Source of the DNA: Sisyra terminalis
Lineage: Eukaryota; Arthropoda; Insecta; Neuroptera; Sisyridae
Assembly (NCBI GenBank): GCA_958496175.1
Contig: OY292275.1
Coordinates: 35,975,701-36,039,700, forward strand
Reading direction: 5' to 3'
DNA length: 64,000 bases
Of the stretch, positions 1 through 10,743 are shown piece after piece (positions within the stretch are counted from its first letter, which is position 1; each line of letters begins with the position of its first letter). A program made the translations under genes and the position numbers. Under the pieces are notes generated by a model. That model was not told the DNA's origin. It saw only the letters and a list, made by a program, of their open reading frames with translations, and made no database searches.

Positions 1-667
1 GTATATTCGTTAACAACTTAAGCGTGAGATTACAAAGAGATAAAATAGCCTTGAATTAATTCTGAATTTGGAAGAAAATAGAAAATATTTTGTAATATGA
101 CCATAGAGTAGAGAGTTTATTTTATTTTTGAAATTTAAAAGATGGTCGATTTATAAAAAGAAAAAGAGTTTTGTTATGTTAACACAGGCGCCAGACGTAG
201 AGCTGCGGCCTACACATCAGGAACGCTTGCTCTTTTCAGATCGCAATGCATTTCATTTCTATTCTTATTCGTATACCATTGCATAGTAAAATGTTTTAAC
301 TTAATTCATTTATTTATTATCAATAATTTTATTGAGTAAATATTGCTAAAATATACTTTATATTGCAACGGGCAAGAGAGAAAGCTAGTAGAGCCTAAGA
401 AAAAACAAGACCCCTATATTCTATAAAAAATTTACAAAATAGACTTTTGAATTTTTCTCGAGGTTTTTGAAATATTCAAGAAACTTTTCTGGTTTTTGTA
501 TTTTCTTTATTTTTCTACCTGATGGCTGGTTTTCTGCGTGGTTAAATTTTCCAGCTAGCGTATATCTTCCCTTCAGGTCTTCGGAAACACAGTATCTTAA
601 TCCCAAGGAAAACAAATGTGTCAAATGTGTTTCTTTAATAGTCACTTATCGTCACTTTATAAATAGA
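1..667. other. AT-rich flank, no recognised gene
   Basis: Mostly AT-rich sequence. A small GC-rich island at about 186-240 stands out but I cannot assign it. An open frame on the minus strand (421-645) has a lysine-rich second half and might be a fragment of a coding exon or transposase. It matches no family I recognise and has no visible splice sites. Confidence 0.4.
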
Positions 668-704
668 CTAGCGACCCGCTCCGGCTTCGCACGGGTATAA
701 AATA

Positions 705-1974
705 CAGGTGTCTCAAAAGAAAGTTCACATTTGTTTTGATTATTGCGTGAACGCAACTATTCTGAGAGGCACGCTGGAGGGGTCAATCGGTAGCCTGGCT
801 TTTGGGAATTTAGTCACTATGAAGCGTTTTTCGGGAGCGAACCGTGCGTTGTGCATACGCGAGTTTTATAAAAACGGTGATTCGGCAACTGTAGCGCGTA
901 GAAAATTCTGCACCATTCGACATATTCGTCACTTAAATAATGCGCCAATCACTCGACTCATTGCAAGATGGGTCGAGAAGTTTGAAGAGACCGGTTTAAC
1001 ACGGGACAAACCAAAATCTAGGCGTCCAAGATCTTCAAGAACGGTCAAAAACATAGACAGTGTCGCCCAGTCTATTCGGGACGATCCGAACCTTTCGATT
1101 CGGAGGCATGCTGTAGCCTTAAACGTGCAAAGATCGTCCTGATGCCGCATTTTGCATAAAGATTTAAAACTTCACCCATACAAAATTCAGTTGGTGCAAG
1201 AATTAAAGCCTCAGGATGCTGGTCAGAGGCTTGACTTCGTAAACCAGATGATTGAGCGCTTTCCAACGTTTAACAACATCTTGTTTTTGGATGAAGCCCA
1301 TTTTCATCTTACTGGAAATTTAAACAAACAAAATTGCCACTACTGGAGTGAAACCAACCCAAAACAAAAACATCAGGCACCCCTACATTAACCTCAAGTC
1401 ACCATATGGGCCGCAATGTCGGCGCAAGGAATTATCGGCCCTTACTTTTTCGAAGATGGAAGAGGACGCACAGTTACAGTTGATTCAGAGCGTTATGTGG
1501 AGATGTTAGACCACTTTTTCGTGCCTGAGCTGCAAAACTTTCCGGGTTATAACCAAAGAACATGGTTCCAGCAGGACAGAGCAACTTCACACATGTCCAA
1601 CAGGTCTTTGCCAAGAGTTTGTGAAATTTTTCCTGGCAAATTGATCTCCAGGAGAGGTGACATAAGTTAGCCTCCATGCAGTCCCGATTTGACACCCATG
1701 GACTTTTTCCTGTGGGGTTATGCCAAATCCAAAGTTTATACTAACAAACCGACTTCCCTCGCACAATTAAAAGAAAATATTCACCACGAAATCGCAGCCA
1801 TCACGGAGAATACCTGCCGAGCCGTCATAGGTAATTTTAGTACATTTGGACGTCATTTTAAAAAATAAATTCCCAAACAATGTATTTTAATATGCAATAA
1901 ATATTTTTTCAATAAACTCCTTCCTTTTTTTTAAATTATAGTTTTAAATATGACATTTCTTTTGAGACACTTTG
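705..1974 (+). mobile_element. Tc1/mariner-superfamily transposon with TIRs and TA target duplication
   Basis: Terminal inverted repeats share the core GTGTCTCAAAAGAAA (708-722) and its complement (1956-1970). TA dinucleotides flank the element at 703-704 and 1975-1976. Removing the element and one TA restores the continuous Helitron sequence ATAAAATATAGCC, which supports the boundaries. The left terminus lacks one base compared with the right one. The element is about 1.27 kb, usual for mariner-like elements, and holds one transposase frame (819-1868). It inserted into the Helitron at 668-2549 after that Helitron was in place. Confidence 0.9.
819..1868 (+). pseudogene. Mariner-like transposase, one frame with three nonsense codons
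   Basis: The cut-and-paste transposase of the 705-1974 element. The whole 350-codon frame runs from the ATG at 819 to the TAA at 1866-1868 with no frameshift. It is broken only by TGA (1140-1142), TAA (1389-1391) and TAG (1668-1670). The N-terminal third is a helix-turn-helix region resembling the DUF4817 type. Catalytic motifs are LDEAHFHLTG (first Asp), FQQDRATSH (second Asp) and SPDLTPMDFFLWG (third Asp). There are 36 residues between the second Asp and the Asp of SPD, and 41 to the Asp of PMD. From related proteins I infer that the TAG replaced a Trp before the PP of the third motif. It cannot make active enzyme. Three point nonsense changes without indels suggest a fairly recent copy. 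Confidence 0.88.
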
Positions 1975-2088
1975 TATATAGCCATTGTCATTCACTGAAA
2001 AAATGATTAAAGTCGATCCTATTAAATCTATTAAATTTTATATCTATTAAATGATTATCGCGCAGTTAACGTAGTGGCTAGTAGTGGC

Positions 2089-2373
2089 AGACAATTTTAA
2101 AGATACCAAAAAATATGACATTTTGAAATTTAATTGTTTAGATCAGAGAAGAGAGACTCTTATCTGGTTCAGATGCGCGACCGTTAGTTAGATAAGGATG
2201 CTGAATACCATTTATCGGAGTTTGCGCAGTGGCTCTAAAAACACATGCTGCTAATATTCAGCATCCTTATCTAACTAATTGTTGTGCATGTGAACCAGAG
2301 AAGAGTCTCTCTTCTCTGATCTAAACAATTAAATTTCAAAATGTCACATTTTTTGGTATCTTTAAAATTGTCT
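2089..2373. repeat. Long near-perfect hairpin element (MITE-like)
   Basis: Two arms of about 119 bp (2089-2207 and 2255-2373) are reverse complements with roughly ten mismatches, separated by a loop of about 47 bp. The termini read AGACAATTTTAAAGATACC inward from each side. It lies inside the Helitron at 668-2549 and has no coding capacity. A target duplication is not clear. The loop (GCGCAGTGGCTC) echoes the left flank at 2060-2078 (GCGCAGTTAACGTAGTGGCT), so part of the flank may have been copied. Transcription would give a long fold-back RNA. Confidence 0.85.
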
Positions 2374-2549
2374 AATAACAGTATTTCTCCACTATTTAAT
2401 GGATGTTATTATACATATAAACCTTCCTCTTTAATCACTCTATCTATTAAAAAAAACCTCATCGAAATTCGTTGCGTAATTTTAAAGATTTAAGCGAACA
2501 AAGGGATATAGGGACAGAAAAAGCGACTTTGTTTTATACTATGTAGTGA

Positions 2550-2919
2550 AAAAATAGTTCTTGGCGTCTGTAGGATTGATAAAAATCTTGAAGCCAAAAA
2601 TATTAGAAAATATGCTTATCATAAGACTTGAGCCCAGTATCTACCCCCTTATCTACTCTATGTTCCGAGGCATTCGCTATAATGTGTCTAAAGAAAATCA
2701 AATTGAGGAAATCCACGTTCACTGTTAATTTTACATTTCAAATTTTACTGTAGCTTTTCCAAGTTTTCATTGGCAATATTCTGATCATTACTAAGCGATA
2801 TAATTTTTATTTTCTTTCACTCATGTTATTTTGAAATTTTATAACTTGCGTAAGACATTCATTATGTAAATTCTGAATGCTTTTTATTCTATGGATTGTA
2901 TTTAATTTTGACTCTTAAT
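2550..2919. other. No gene seen
   Basis: AT-rich sequence between the Helitron and the Jockey-type relic. I see no ORF, hairpin or repeat of note. Confidence 0.5.
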
Positions 2920-3490
2920 TTTTTTTAATTGGATCAACGTGGCACATTCATAAGTTTGTCTACTTTTGAGCTCCGACCTTTGAGTTGCTTTTGGTCTTTT
3001 TTATTTAGTAGAGGGTGAATTATTAGGTGAATAATTAGGTTGGTGTGATTTCTCAATTTCTCATAGTGAGCCTCACTCTTTAGCCTAATCATTGAATGGT
3101 TCCTATTTTTAAGTTCCAGTAAAGGGTTTAACTTGTTATATACCACGGTACATCTGCAATTGCTTGAAGAATCTTAGATATAGCCCTCTGAAGCACCGGT
3201 ATAGAAGATTTACTGGCACAAGTTCAGAGTTCCAATCCATAGGTCCATATTAAAATTATAACTGCCCTATAGAAAAGGATTTTGTTTTCTATTGACAGTT
3301 TTTATATTCTTTACCGATGAACCAATGCAATCGTTAGAATTTGTTTGTAACGTGGATCTTTTTTTGTAATGTGGATTCTCTAGGTTAAGTATGTAAATAA
3401 AAAATTGGTATTTTGCTCTGATTTCTTGTATTTCTTCATTTAACTGTCTCTTTATATTTAATTTCTGTGGCACATTTGTAGCAGACGTAT
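2920..3490 (-). pseudogene. Relic of a Jockey-type LINE ORF2, C-terminal part
   Basis: Read on the minus strand in two or three frames, the segment gives the post-RT region of Jockey-like reverse transcriptases. A stretch reading LSIENKILFYRAVI, then IWTYGLELW, corresponds to the usual LSLENK-LLYKAVLKPIWTYGIQLWG block. ILQRAISKILQAIADVPWY corresponds to the later LQRFQSK-LR-IVNAPWY block. Upstream, around 3300-3470, a decayed piece fits the segment before it. Stops and frameshifts are frequent and no RT catalytic core is present. No poly-A tail or 3' UTR is recognisable. Confidence 0.7.
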
Positions 3491-4275
3491 GAAAGCTAGT
3501 ATAAACAGTTTAAAAAATTAGGATCTAAGAAATCTTGCCCAAGGAATTTAAATCTTATCAAAAATATTTAATGTAAAATAAGTTGCCTAATGCACAAACT
3601 CATATTGCTTTTTATAGTGAAAAAGTTCTGAGTTCTCACGAAGAGCCAAATACTTACGTCGTTTAAGTCTATGAACTACATTTTGATCAACAAATAAAGC
3701 TTAGCCATAGATACTTGTAAGTCTTGGTTAGTGAGATGTTTGACTATAGAAAACGGGCTTTATAAGATCTATATTAAATTTAAATTGTCATATCCGTTCA
3801 ATTTGCTGACTGATCATACCCTTTTCACAGCATAACTGTACAAAATATATTTTTTCCTCGCTAAGTTGAAATATGGAGCAGAGTGAAATAGTTCTAACGA
3901 TTGCCACGAGAAAGCATTGAGCTTAAAAAAGTGGGGACTGAAGGTATTCATTATGTTTATACCATATTTATCACCAAGTTCACTCTATTCATACAGCTTA
4001 GTGGTCTTGGCTTATGGACTTGAAAGTTTTAGCAACCTATGTTATATGAAATACTTTTATTAAGACTATACTTAACTGGAACTGTACTATATAAGGACTT
4101 GACTTTATCAATAAAAGCAAGTATTAAGTATTAAACACAATTTATTCTACCAAAATAAAATTTGACAATAATGCTCAAGTAAATAAAATTACACAAAAAT
4201 AATAACACTGTTATTACCTGCGCAGTAACAGAATTTACCTTCAGATAATAAAATGTTTCATTTAATTTATTTATT
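3491..4275. other. No gene seen
   Basis: About 780 bp of AT-rich sequence without a recognisable ORF or repeat. Confidence 0.45.
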
Positions 4276-4282
4276 AAAAAAA
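4276..4282 (-). terminator. Pol III terminator of tRNA-Gly copy 1
   Basis: Seven T residues on the minus strand two bases past the tRNA 3' end, the standard RNA polymerase III stop. Confidence 0.85.
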
Positions 4283-4284
4283 TG

Positions 4285-4356
4285 TGCGATGGCCGGGAAT
4301 CGAACCCGGATCAACTGCTTGGAAGGCAACTATGCTGACCATTACACTACCATCGC
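4285..4356 (-). tRNA. tRNA-Gly (anticodon UCC), copy 1
   Basis: A 72-nt cloverleaf without intron. The acceptor stem is GCGATGG/CCATCGC with discriminator A. The D arm carries the A box TAGTGTAATGG. The anticodon loop CTTCCAA gives UCC, which reads GGA and GGG. The T arm is CCGGG-TTCGATT-CCCGG and contains the B box. CCA is not encoded, as expected in eukaryotes. It differs from copies 2 and 3 by one base in the A box (TAG instead of TGG). A T run follows directly. Confidence 0.96.
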
Positions 4357-6059
4357 ACTTGCTAATTGTGTATTTAGATTGCTAAATTGAGTTTAAATTT
4401 TTTATAATTAAAACATATTTTTACAATAGAAATCATTTTGCATAACTCCGCAACACCATGACGCTTTTATAAATATTTATTTTTTCTGTAAGAAATTATA
4501 ATTTTTAATTCATATTTTTCTTGAAGCTATGTATCTATCACCTCATAAAATACAAAAGGAGGTAACATCACAATAACACAATGAAAGAGAGAGAAAGTTT
4601 TATACAAAATACATTTTCGATTTTGTATTTTTTGAACAGAATGGATTTTACACGTCTTAAACTCAGTTTTTAATAGTAATTAGATTTAAAAACATTGATA
4701 GCAGTAATCAATATAATTTATGTTAACTATATTTAGATTTTCTTAGTAATTAATACTTTCAGCATTTAATACAACTAATTTTTTCTAAGAATTAATTTAT
4801 GAAGTAAAATGAACATTCAGTAAAAAATATTTTGGTAAATATATTTTAGTTACAGAAAGACAAACTGCAAACATTGTTTACAAACAAATTTTAAATGAAA
4901 AGTCAGTTTTTAATAAAATCTTCCTTGTGCTCCAAAAAAGATTATAATATAACCAATATAATAAATTATCAATATAAAAGTGCAGCACGCAAATGAAATA
5001 TAGCAAACCAATAAAATGTATTTTTTTTTTATAATTTGTTAAAATATGACATAGAGTGCTAATAAATATTTTATTTGTATTTAGAAAATGCTTACCTCTA
5101 AAATTATAATTATGGTGCATGATATAATTCAAGTATGTACCAGCTTGAAGTGATAGATTCCTGTTGTTAATAATAGTTTCTTTTGTAACCCAAAATTTCC
5201 ATTGATGCTTTCATGTTACTTCAATCATTACTATACTAATACATTTCATCAGTCGTCTACTTTTTATAACAAGTAAATTGAATTAAATAAAAAAAGACCT
5301 TAAAGGAAACTATTAAGCATTTAAAATTATTTATTATATGTACAACTATTGAGACTTTTACCTGTCTCGCTGTGAGACAATATGATTAATCAATTTCACT
5401 TTTTCACTCCTTATTGTTTAGAAGGAAAGCTATTAGAAGAAAAACTATTGGTCCTTCGTTTAAGTAAAAGTACGCATTGATTAGAAATTAAAAAGTGTTC
5501 ACTTTTAACTTTCTTTCATCTATGCTTCATAAATAACTAAATGTGATCATTTGTACTTAATAGGTCAAATATTTATCAACTCATCATACAAATTATGTGA
5601 CCTAAATTTTTGAAAACGAAAAGGATGCGTTTTATGTACCAAAAAGAAATCAACTTTTATCTTGACCGTTGGCTTTTCTTTGTTGCTTAAAGAATGTGTG
5701 AGTCATTTAATTGGAAACACTAAAGTCAGATCTATACTGAAATCAATTTATTCTTAAACATTTCTAGGCCCTACAATTTACTAATTGCAAGCAATACAAA
5801 TGTACTACATTAATATAAATTAATTATTGATTTGTTTCCATTAATTAACTTATTATTATGTATAACAAATTTTCAAAGTTATTTGGCCAAAAGGATAGTT
5901 TTGAAATACCACATCTATAAATAGTCATTATAATTTTGATGGAAAATTAAAGCATTGCAAATCCCATCATGAGAATCAAACGACTAATCGAGCTCAACTT
6001 GGAAGATTATGCAACAGATAATATTCAGCAAATTCTATTTTCCTAAGTTTCTGTTGAAA
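4357..6059. other. No gene seen
   Basis: About 1.7 kb of AT-rich sequence. The minus-strand frame at 4878-5132 is rich in Tyr, Phe, Ile and Leu as expected from AT-rich DNA, and looks like chance. Confidence 0.45.
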
Positions 6060-6720
6060 GTTAAGAAATACCAAATATGATGACTTTGTTGACTATTTCA
6101 CTGACGGGTCAGTGGAGAGTCAGAGAAGAAAGATTGGATGTGTTGTTATTTAGTGCAAGAAAAAATATAGATTTCGTCTACCTATTTATACTAGAAGTTT
6201 TTCCTGGGAAGCATATGTCATCCTGGAATGTCGAAGACTTAAGAAACAAAAAAGAAATAAGGATACTCCGGCAGCTCTGTTCACGGACTCCCAATCAACT
6301 CTTAAACGACTATTGAACTCAAATAACACAGACGAAATGACATTCATATAAGATTTCAAATACAAAAAAAGGTAAAAAAAACTTCTAAATGAAGGCAATC
6401 CCAATCACAAAGCGGCCGATTCAGCAGCCAAAAATACAACACAGCTAAGTTAAATAATAGATCCAATTATGTCGCTGGAAAGCGACATAAAAAGGAATAT
6501 CAAAACAAAAATTATGAACAGTTGGAACGGAAACTGAAACATTACCTGGCAAAAACTGCCCAATGTCATGAGTTCAGCCATGGAAGGAGGATTCGAAGGA
6601 ATGAACTTAACTCGGAGAGATCAGATCCTTATATGCCAAATATATGACCAAAAAATGCCAGAAAACGTTCGAATTGCCTATATCCCTAAGGACGGTTTTT
6701 GATACTCGGGTGATATCCAA
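6060..6720 (+). pseudogene. LINE relic with RNase H domain, 5' part (split by a Helitron)
   Basis: Translation across frames gives an RNase H domain of non-LTR retrotransposons. YFTDGS carries the first acidic residue (Asp codon at 6103), SWEAYVIL the Glu (about 6211), LFTDSQSTL the second Asp (about 6285), and ADSAAKN the last Asp (about 6418). Downstream, LTRRDQILI matches the conserved segment after RNase H. Stops and frameshifts make it non-functional, and the RT region is absent (5' truncation). Coding similarity stops exactly at 6720 where the Helitron begins. The 3' UTR resumes at 8983. The RNase H domain and the 3' stem-loop fit an I/R1/Loa-like clade. Confidence 0.75.
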
Positions 6721-7171
6721 TCTATACTAATATATATAATTATTACGTCTGTCTGTACATTTCGATTTTGAACCCAATTTTAGGGTAAATATTTGTTTCA
6801 AGAAGCCCTTATTCCAAATTTAACATTTTTAAAATTTTTGTCTGTCTGTCTGTGTGTCCCGATTTAACTAAAGAACGGAACAACCGAATTTAATGAAATT
6901 TGGTATTCAGATACAACACAATTTCCCACAGACTATAGGCTACTTATCATCCCAAAAAAAATATTAAGGGAAGGTATTCCCTAGGGATGAAAACAAAAAT
7001 TTTTACTTTAGATAAAATAGTTATATATCATTGGAAAGGTAATTAAAAGTTAGAAAATATTCTGTAAAAATATTTTAAGTTGAACTGATAAAAAGCACAG
7101 TAAATTCAATTTAAAGTTTAAAAAACTGCCTCTTTGATATATAAACCTTTATATATCATAGACACATGGTT

Positions 7172-7275
7172 GATGTTAATAGCGTAATCGCTTACGTATT
7201 GTTCATTCTGATCCTCCTAATTATAAAGACGTGGGTTCGAATCTTACAGAAAACTTTTTTTTTTATTTTTTTTTT
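7172..7275 (+). promoter_or_regulatory. tRNA-like pol III cassette inside the Helitron
   Basis: An A box TAGCGTAATCG (7180-7190) and a B box GGTTCGAATCT (7234-7244) lie 43 bp apart, normal for a tRNA. GCG-TAAT-CGC can form a D-arm-like hairpin, and GTGGG-TTCGAAT-CTTAC a T arm with two GT pairs. A long T-rich run begins about ten bases later and would stop pol III. I find no convincing acceptor or anticodon stem, so it is not a tRNA gene. It may be a degenerate tRNA or a captured tRNA-derived SINE head. Confidence 0.45.
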
Positions 7276-7338
7276 TACAAAATTTTAGTAAATAGACCCT
7301 TAGAGTTGCTCAATATTGAAATATTAACAAAAAAATTA

Positions 7339-7373
7339 CAGTAGTAGTAGTAATAATAATAATAGTAATAAAA
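7339..7373. repeat. AGT/AAT trinucleotide microsatellite
   Basis: Short run of AGT then AAT units inside the Helitron. Confidence 0.8.
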
Positions 7374-8382
7374 CTTTAAGTAAATACGTTTTTAAAACCG
7401 TGCATACATAAAATCCTGTATTTATATATCCCTCTGACTGATGAAATTTTAATATTCGATGTATTCCTTATAAGAAGTAGACATTAGATAAAAAAAAATT
7501 ATTTTGAAAATTCCTACCCTAAAAGAGTAAAAGGAGTGACTATGTTAGTATGAGAAAATGTTAAGTTAACCAACAATCAAAATTTTGAATTTTATAAGTG
7601 TAATTAATAAATAAATAATTAATTAATTATAAGTTTCTGTTTTTGTTATATCATTTTGATAACAACGTTTTAAATTACGTTATTTCACTAAATTAGTATG
7701 AAAGTTTATGTAGTACTTATTCTAACAAAGCGATTTTTAGTTTTTGTGTGTTTTTCAACAATCAAACTTTTTAAAATCTAATTTGTATTAACTAATGATT
7801 GCGACCTGGAGCAATTATTTATTCTGCTGAAAAACATTAAGGGAGCAATTTTTTGTCATATATTTCATTATTAATTATCAATCAAAATATAAAATCTTCC
7901 AAACTAACTTTTCTTCGGTATTTAGAAAAATTTGAATACCAATTATTGTTATTGAAAATATATAAAATATTCTTATTTCCGTCCACGGTTTCTATTTGTT
8001 TCCAACAATTTTGTATGTACATCGTCCAAATGTGCGAAATCGAATTGCTTTTTAGTAATGATAATCAAAAATAAAGGTCATAATTTTTTTCGTTTTACAT
8101 TGTATTTTCCAAATAAAAGCATATTTGTGTCGAAGAATTTGGAAAATGTTATTCTTATAAGATTCAGATATATAATAAGAAAGGGTTTTTGATAATTCCT
8201 TCCCTAAAAAAGTGAAAATCGGTGGCAAAGTTTGTACGGCATAACGTCTATTAAACAATCGAAATTTCAAATTTAATTATCAAAGTATGTTCGTTATAGA
8301 CGAAACGTTTTATCGCTTAAAATAAAACAATGTTGATTTATTATTAGATTCAAAAACGTAGGATCTGCTTAAAAATTTAAAG

Positions 8383-8387
<5 letters not shown>

Positions 8388-8414
<27 letters not shown>
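8388..8414. repeat. TA dinucleotide microsatellite
   Basis: About 13 TA units inside the Helitron, directly next to the 8413-8569 inverted repeat. TA runs are common MITE insertion sites. Confidence 0.9.
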
Positions 8415-8419
<5 letters not shown>

Positions 8420-8569
8420 TATCAGTCAAAATCACATTTCATTGTCTCGACTCTATCTCTCTATCTCTTTCTCGGTAGTTTTGTACATTGCAGTAGTGAA
8501 ATATTTTCGATAAAAGGGTTCATTTGGGAGTCGAGAAAATGAAATGTGATTTTTACTACTATTCTAAAT
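8413..8569. repeat. 157-bp inverted repeat, small MITE candidate
   Basis: Arms at 8413-8452 and 8529-8569 are complementary over about 40 bp (core AAATCACATTTCATT), with a CT-rich centre. It lies within the Helitron beside a TA microsatellite. Confidence 0.7.
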
Positions 8570-8982
8570 ATCTAGGCGAGTGTTTTGATAACTTTTGACT
8601 GTTTTAAGTTATAATTATGACTGACTTTATGGAACTTAACGATAGTTTTTATTTATGAATAGATGCTGATTGATTTACGGATTAATTGGTTCACGGCAGG
8701 TATACCTACCGTAGGTATACGGTTTTTTAGGTACTTTTTAGATATTTTTAATTATTTTTTGAAAATTAATTGATCATTATATACAGCTATTTTATTCTAA
8801 GTAACAGTTTATTAAATGTGTATTTTTAAAGTTAACAGAATAGTGTTTTTAAGTATGATTATATTTTTCGTAAAAAAAATAAGAAAAGTAATAATTTTCA
8901 TATACAACTGCAAAAAGCAAATTTAGAAAGAAAATATAATCTACATCTACGTTACGCAGACGAAGTCGCGGGGATCAGCTAG

Positions 8983-9232
8983 TAAACTATAAAATGAATC
9001 TAAATCAACCTCAATATACAATTCAACCCCATACATAACTAAATTAATCTTATTAAATTGCATTAAAAACCTTAAGTTACTAGTATTTTATTAATCGTTA
9101 TATTTATCGTATTATACTCTATCTTACTTTGGAATTGTAGTATGTTCTTTATTATTGAATAATAATTATTTTTAGTCGCTAATGACCAAAAAGTAAAAGT
9201 GACTTAAAATAAATTTAAATATAAAAAAAAAA
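8983..9232 (+). mobile_element. 3' end of the RNase H LINE with poly-A tail
   Basis: Continuation of the LINE after the Helitron insertion. Near the end, AGTCGCTAATGACC (9174-9187) followed by AGTGACTTAAAATAAA and a run of A (to 9232) is the usual 3' terminus of insect LINEs of this type. GTCGC (9175-9179) and GTGAC (9199-9203) can pair as a stem. The same stem-loop and tail end the SINE copies at 18727, 53449 and 57318. Confidence 0.65.
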
Positions 9233-9891
9233 CATTGCAAAAATTGCTCTATTGTCCGAGATGGATGCAGCTCTAAAATTAACTCGAATATTAAAAAAAT
9301 TAACATTTTACTTTGAATTACAATAGAGAACTGATCAGAAGGCGAGGCTTAAAAAACATGGCTACGTATTGTGTACAACCAAAGAATTGCCCATAAGCAA
9401 GAAAGAAATTGAGCTATAGGACATACATTATTATTCATTAATAAACCAAATACTATTACTTTAATTGAAATATAAATTATTAAATTAACTCCAAGCATAA
9501 AAAAGTAAAGTTTTCTGTGACTCGGAAATAAAGAAAATATTTATAAATGTGTTTGGTTTTAATTTAATTTTAGTAAACTGTTTGATATAGATGTATTTTA
9601 AAATGTACACAAAAACTAGTGCTTTTTTGCCCACCAAACGTCGTGACCAAAGTGGTCAATTGCCAATAAGTAGTAGCGGTATTAGTGTTACCTATTAATA
9701 GTCCTAGTTATTCTTTTTTTTAATAGATAGAAAGAAAAGAAAAATTATTGATAGTTCACCAAAGATTATTTCAATTCTTTATTGGTTTCAATCAGGTCAA
9801 AAATTGGGTTTCGTCTTATTAATAAAATAATTTATTTTTCAAATAGTTCAAAAATAAACGACTTCACTATTTAAACACACTATTCCCAAGT
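9233..9891. other. No gene seen
   Basis: AT-rich sequence upstream of tRNA-Gly copy 2. No ORF or repeat of note. Confidence 0.45.
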
Positions 9892-9963
9892 GCGATGGTG
9901 GTGTAATGGTCAGCATAGTTGCCTTCCAAGCAGTTGATCCGGGTTCGATTCCCGGCCATCGCA
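9892..9963 (+). tRNA. tRNA-Gly (anticodon UCC), copy 2
   Basis: A 72-nt cloverleaf. The acceptor stem is GCGATGG/CCATCGC, the A box TGGTGTAATGG, the anticodon loop CTTCCAA (UCC) and the B box GGTTCGATTCC, with discriminator A. The sequence is identical to copy 3, which lies 0.8 kb away in opposite orientation, and differs from copy 1 at one base. The seven bases before it (TCCCAAG T) are shared with copy 3, so the pair probably arose by duplication. Confidence 0.97.
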
Positions 9964-9965
9964 CA

Positions 9966-9975
9966 TTTTTTTTTT
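9966..9975 (+). terminator. Pol III terminator of tRNA-Gly copy 2
   Basis: Ten T residues starting two bases after the tRNA 3' end. Confidence 0.9.
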
Positions 9976-10732
9976 GAAAAACATACAAAATAAAAAAAAT
10001 ACACACCACTATGAAAAAGTAGGTATTTACTTTTTGCAATTCAAAATATTTTACCAACATTTTTACCAAAAAATTTAAAATTGCAAGCGTTACTGCGCTT
10101 GCATTTTTCTCCAATCAAAATATTGATACTGGTTTGGAATTTCCGGTCAAACCATTCTTAGAAGCGATTTTAAAATAAAGCTTGGGCCTGTTGAATAAAT
10201 ACGGTTGACTCATTCAAAGCAAAATTAAAAAAAAGAAGATATTCTCATATACATTTTATGACCAATAGTGTTGGAAATGTGATCCTTTGTCTGGCCATAC
10301 TTTTGATTGATTCACGTGTAAATTTACAAAGGAACAATGCTGAGAAAATAATTTGTCTTGATTTAGACACGACGAAACAATGAACGAAAAATATTTTATT
10401 TTGTATTGGTTTGTGATTTAAATTAAACACATACCTGCCTTCTTTAAAACTTAAATAGACCGTCAAAAATTATAATATTCACAATTTCATTAGAAAAATT
10501 ATAGTAGTAGTAAAGTATTGGCTTTTAAAAATGATATATTCCATTTCCAATTATTGATTTTTAATTAAGAAATGATATAACTAAGCACAAATTCCTTACG
10601 ATTTAATTATTTAGTGAAAAAAATTATACTTAATATATGACAAGTATTTGGCTATATGTATATGGTTTTTGCACAGAGATTTAATAATACTTAATTATTT
10701 GAAAGAAAAAAGAGAAAAAATCGTATCAAAAT
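9976..10732. other. Spacer between convergent tRNA genes
   Basis: AT-rich spacer of about 750 bp. The minus-strand frame at 10245-10466 is not recognisable. No other feature seen. Confidence 0.45.
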
Positions 10733-10741
10733 AAAAAAAAA
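10733..10741 (-). terminator. Pol III terminator of tRNA-Gly copy 3
   Basis: Nine T residues on the minus strand, two bases past the tRNA 3' end. Confidence 0.88.
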
Positions 10742-10743
10742 TG

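Larger units (their letters stand above)
668..2549 (-). mobile_element. Short non-autonomous Helitron, interrupted by two insertions
   Basis: The minus-strand 3' end lies at 668. On the plus strand it reads A, CTAG, then a GC-rich block (672-696) with ACCCG and CGGGT arms, the expected terminal hairpin and CTAG|T end of a Helitron. The 5' end is near 2549, where the minus strand starts TCACTACATAG. The conserved 5' region (2374-2549) matches a family common in insects, as I recognise it. Without the mariner (705-1974) and the hairpin element (2089-2373) only about 330 bp of Helitron remain, with no coding sequence, so it depended on a partner for movement. The base before the 5' TC is T rather than the expected A, so that boundary is uncertain by a few bases. 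Confidence 0.7.
6721..8982 (+). mobile_element. 2.26-kb non-autonomous Helitron with both termini
   Basis: The element starts with TCTATACTAATATATATA preceded by A (6720) and ends with GGGGATCAGCTAG (8982) followed by T (8983). This is the A|TC...CTAG|T structure of Helitrons. Just before the end, GCAGAC-GAA-GTCGC can fold into a short hairpin with one bulged base. The 5' 200 bp contain a block (6860-6925) that also occurs in other insect repeats. There is no Rep/helicase coding sequence. It inserted into the LINE relic 6060-9232. It holds a tRNA-like cassette (7172-7275), microsatellites and a 40-bp inverted repeat (8413-8569). Confidence 0.72.

Noticed and set aside
929..1266. Minus-strand ORFs at 929-1150 and 1072-1266
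   Set aside because: Antisense of the mariner transposase frame.
9848..10114. 88-codon minus-strand ORF containing GIEPGSTAWKA
   Set aside because: It is the antisense translation of tRNA-Gly copy 2, a well-known false protein signature.
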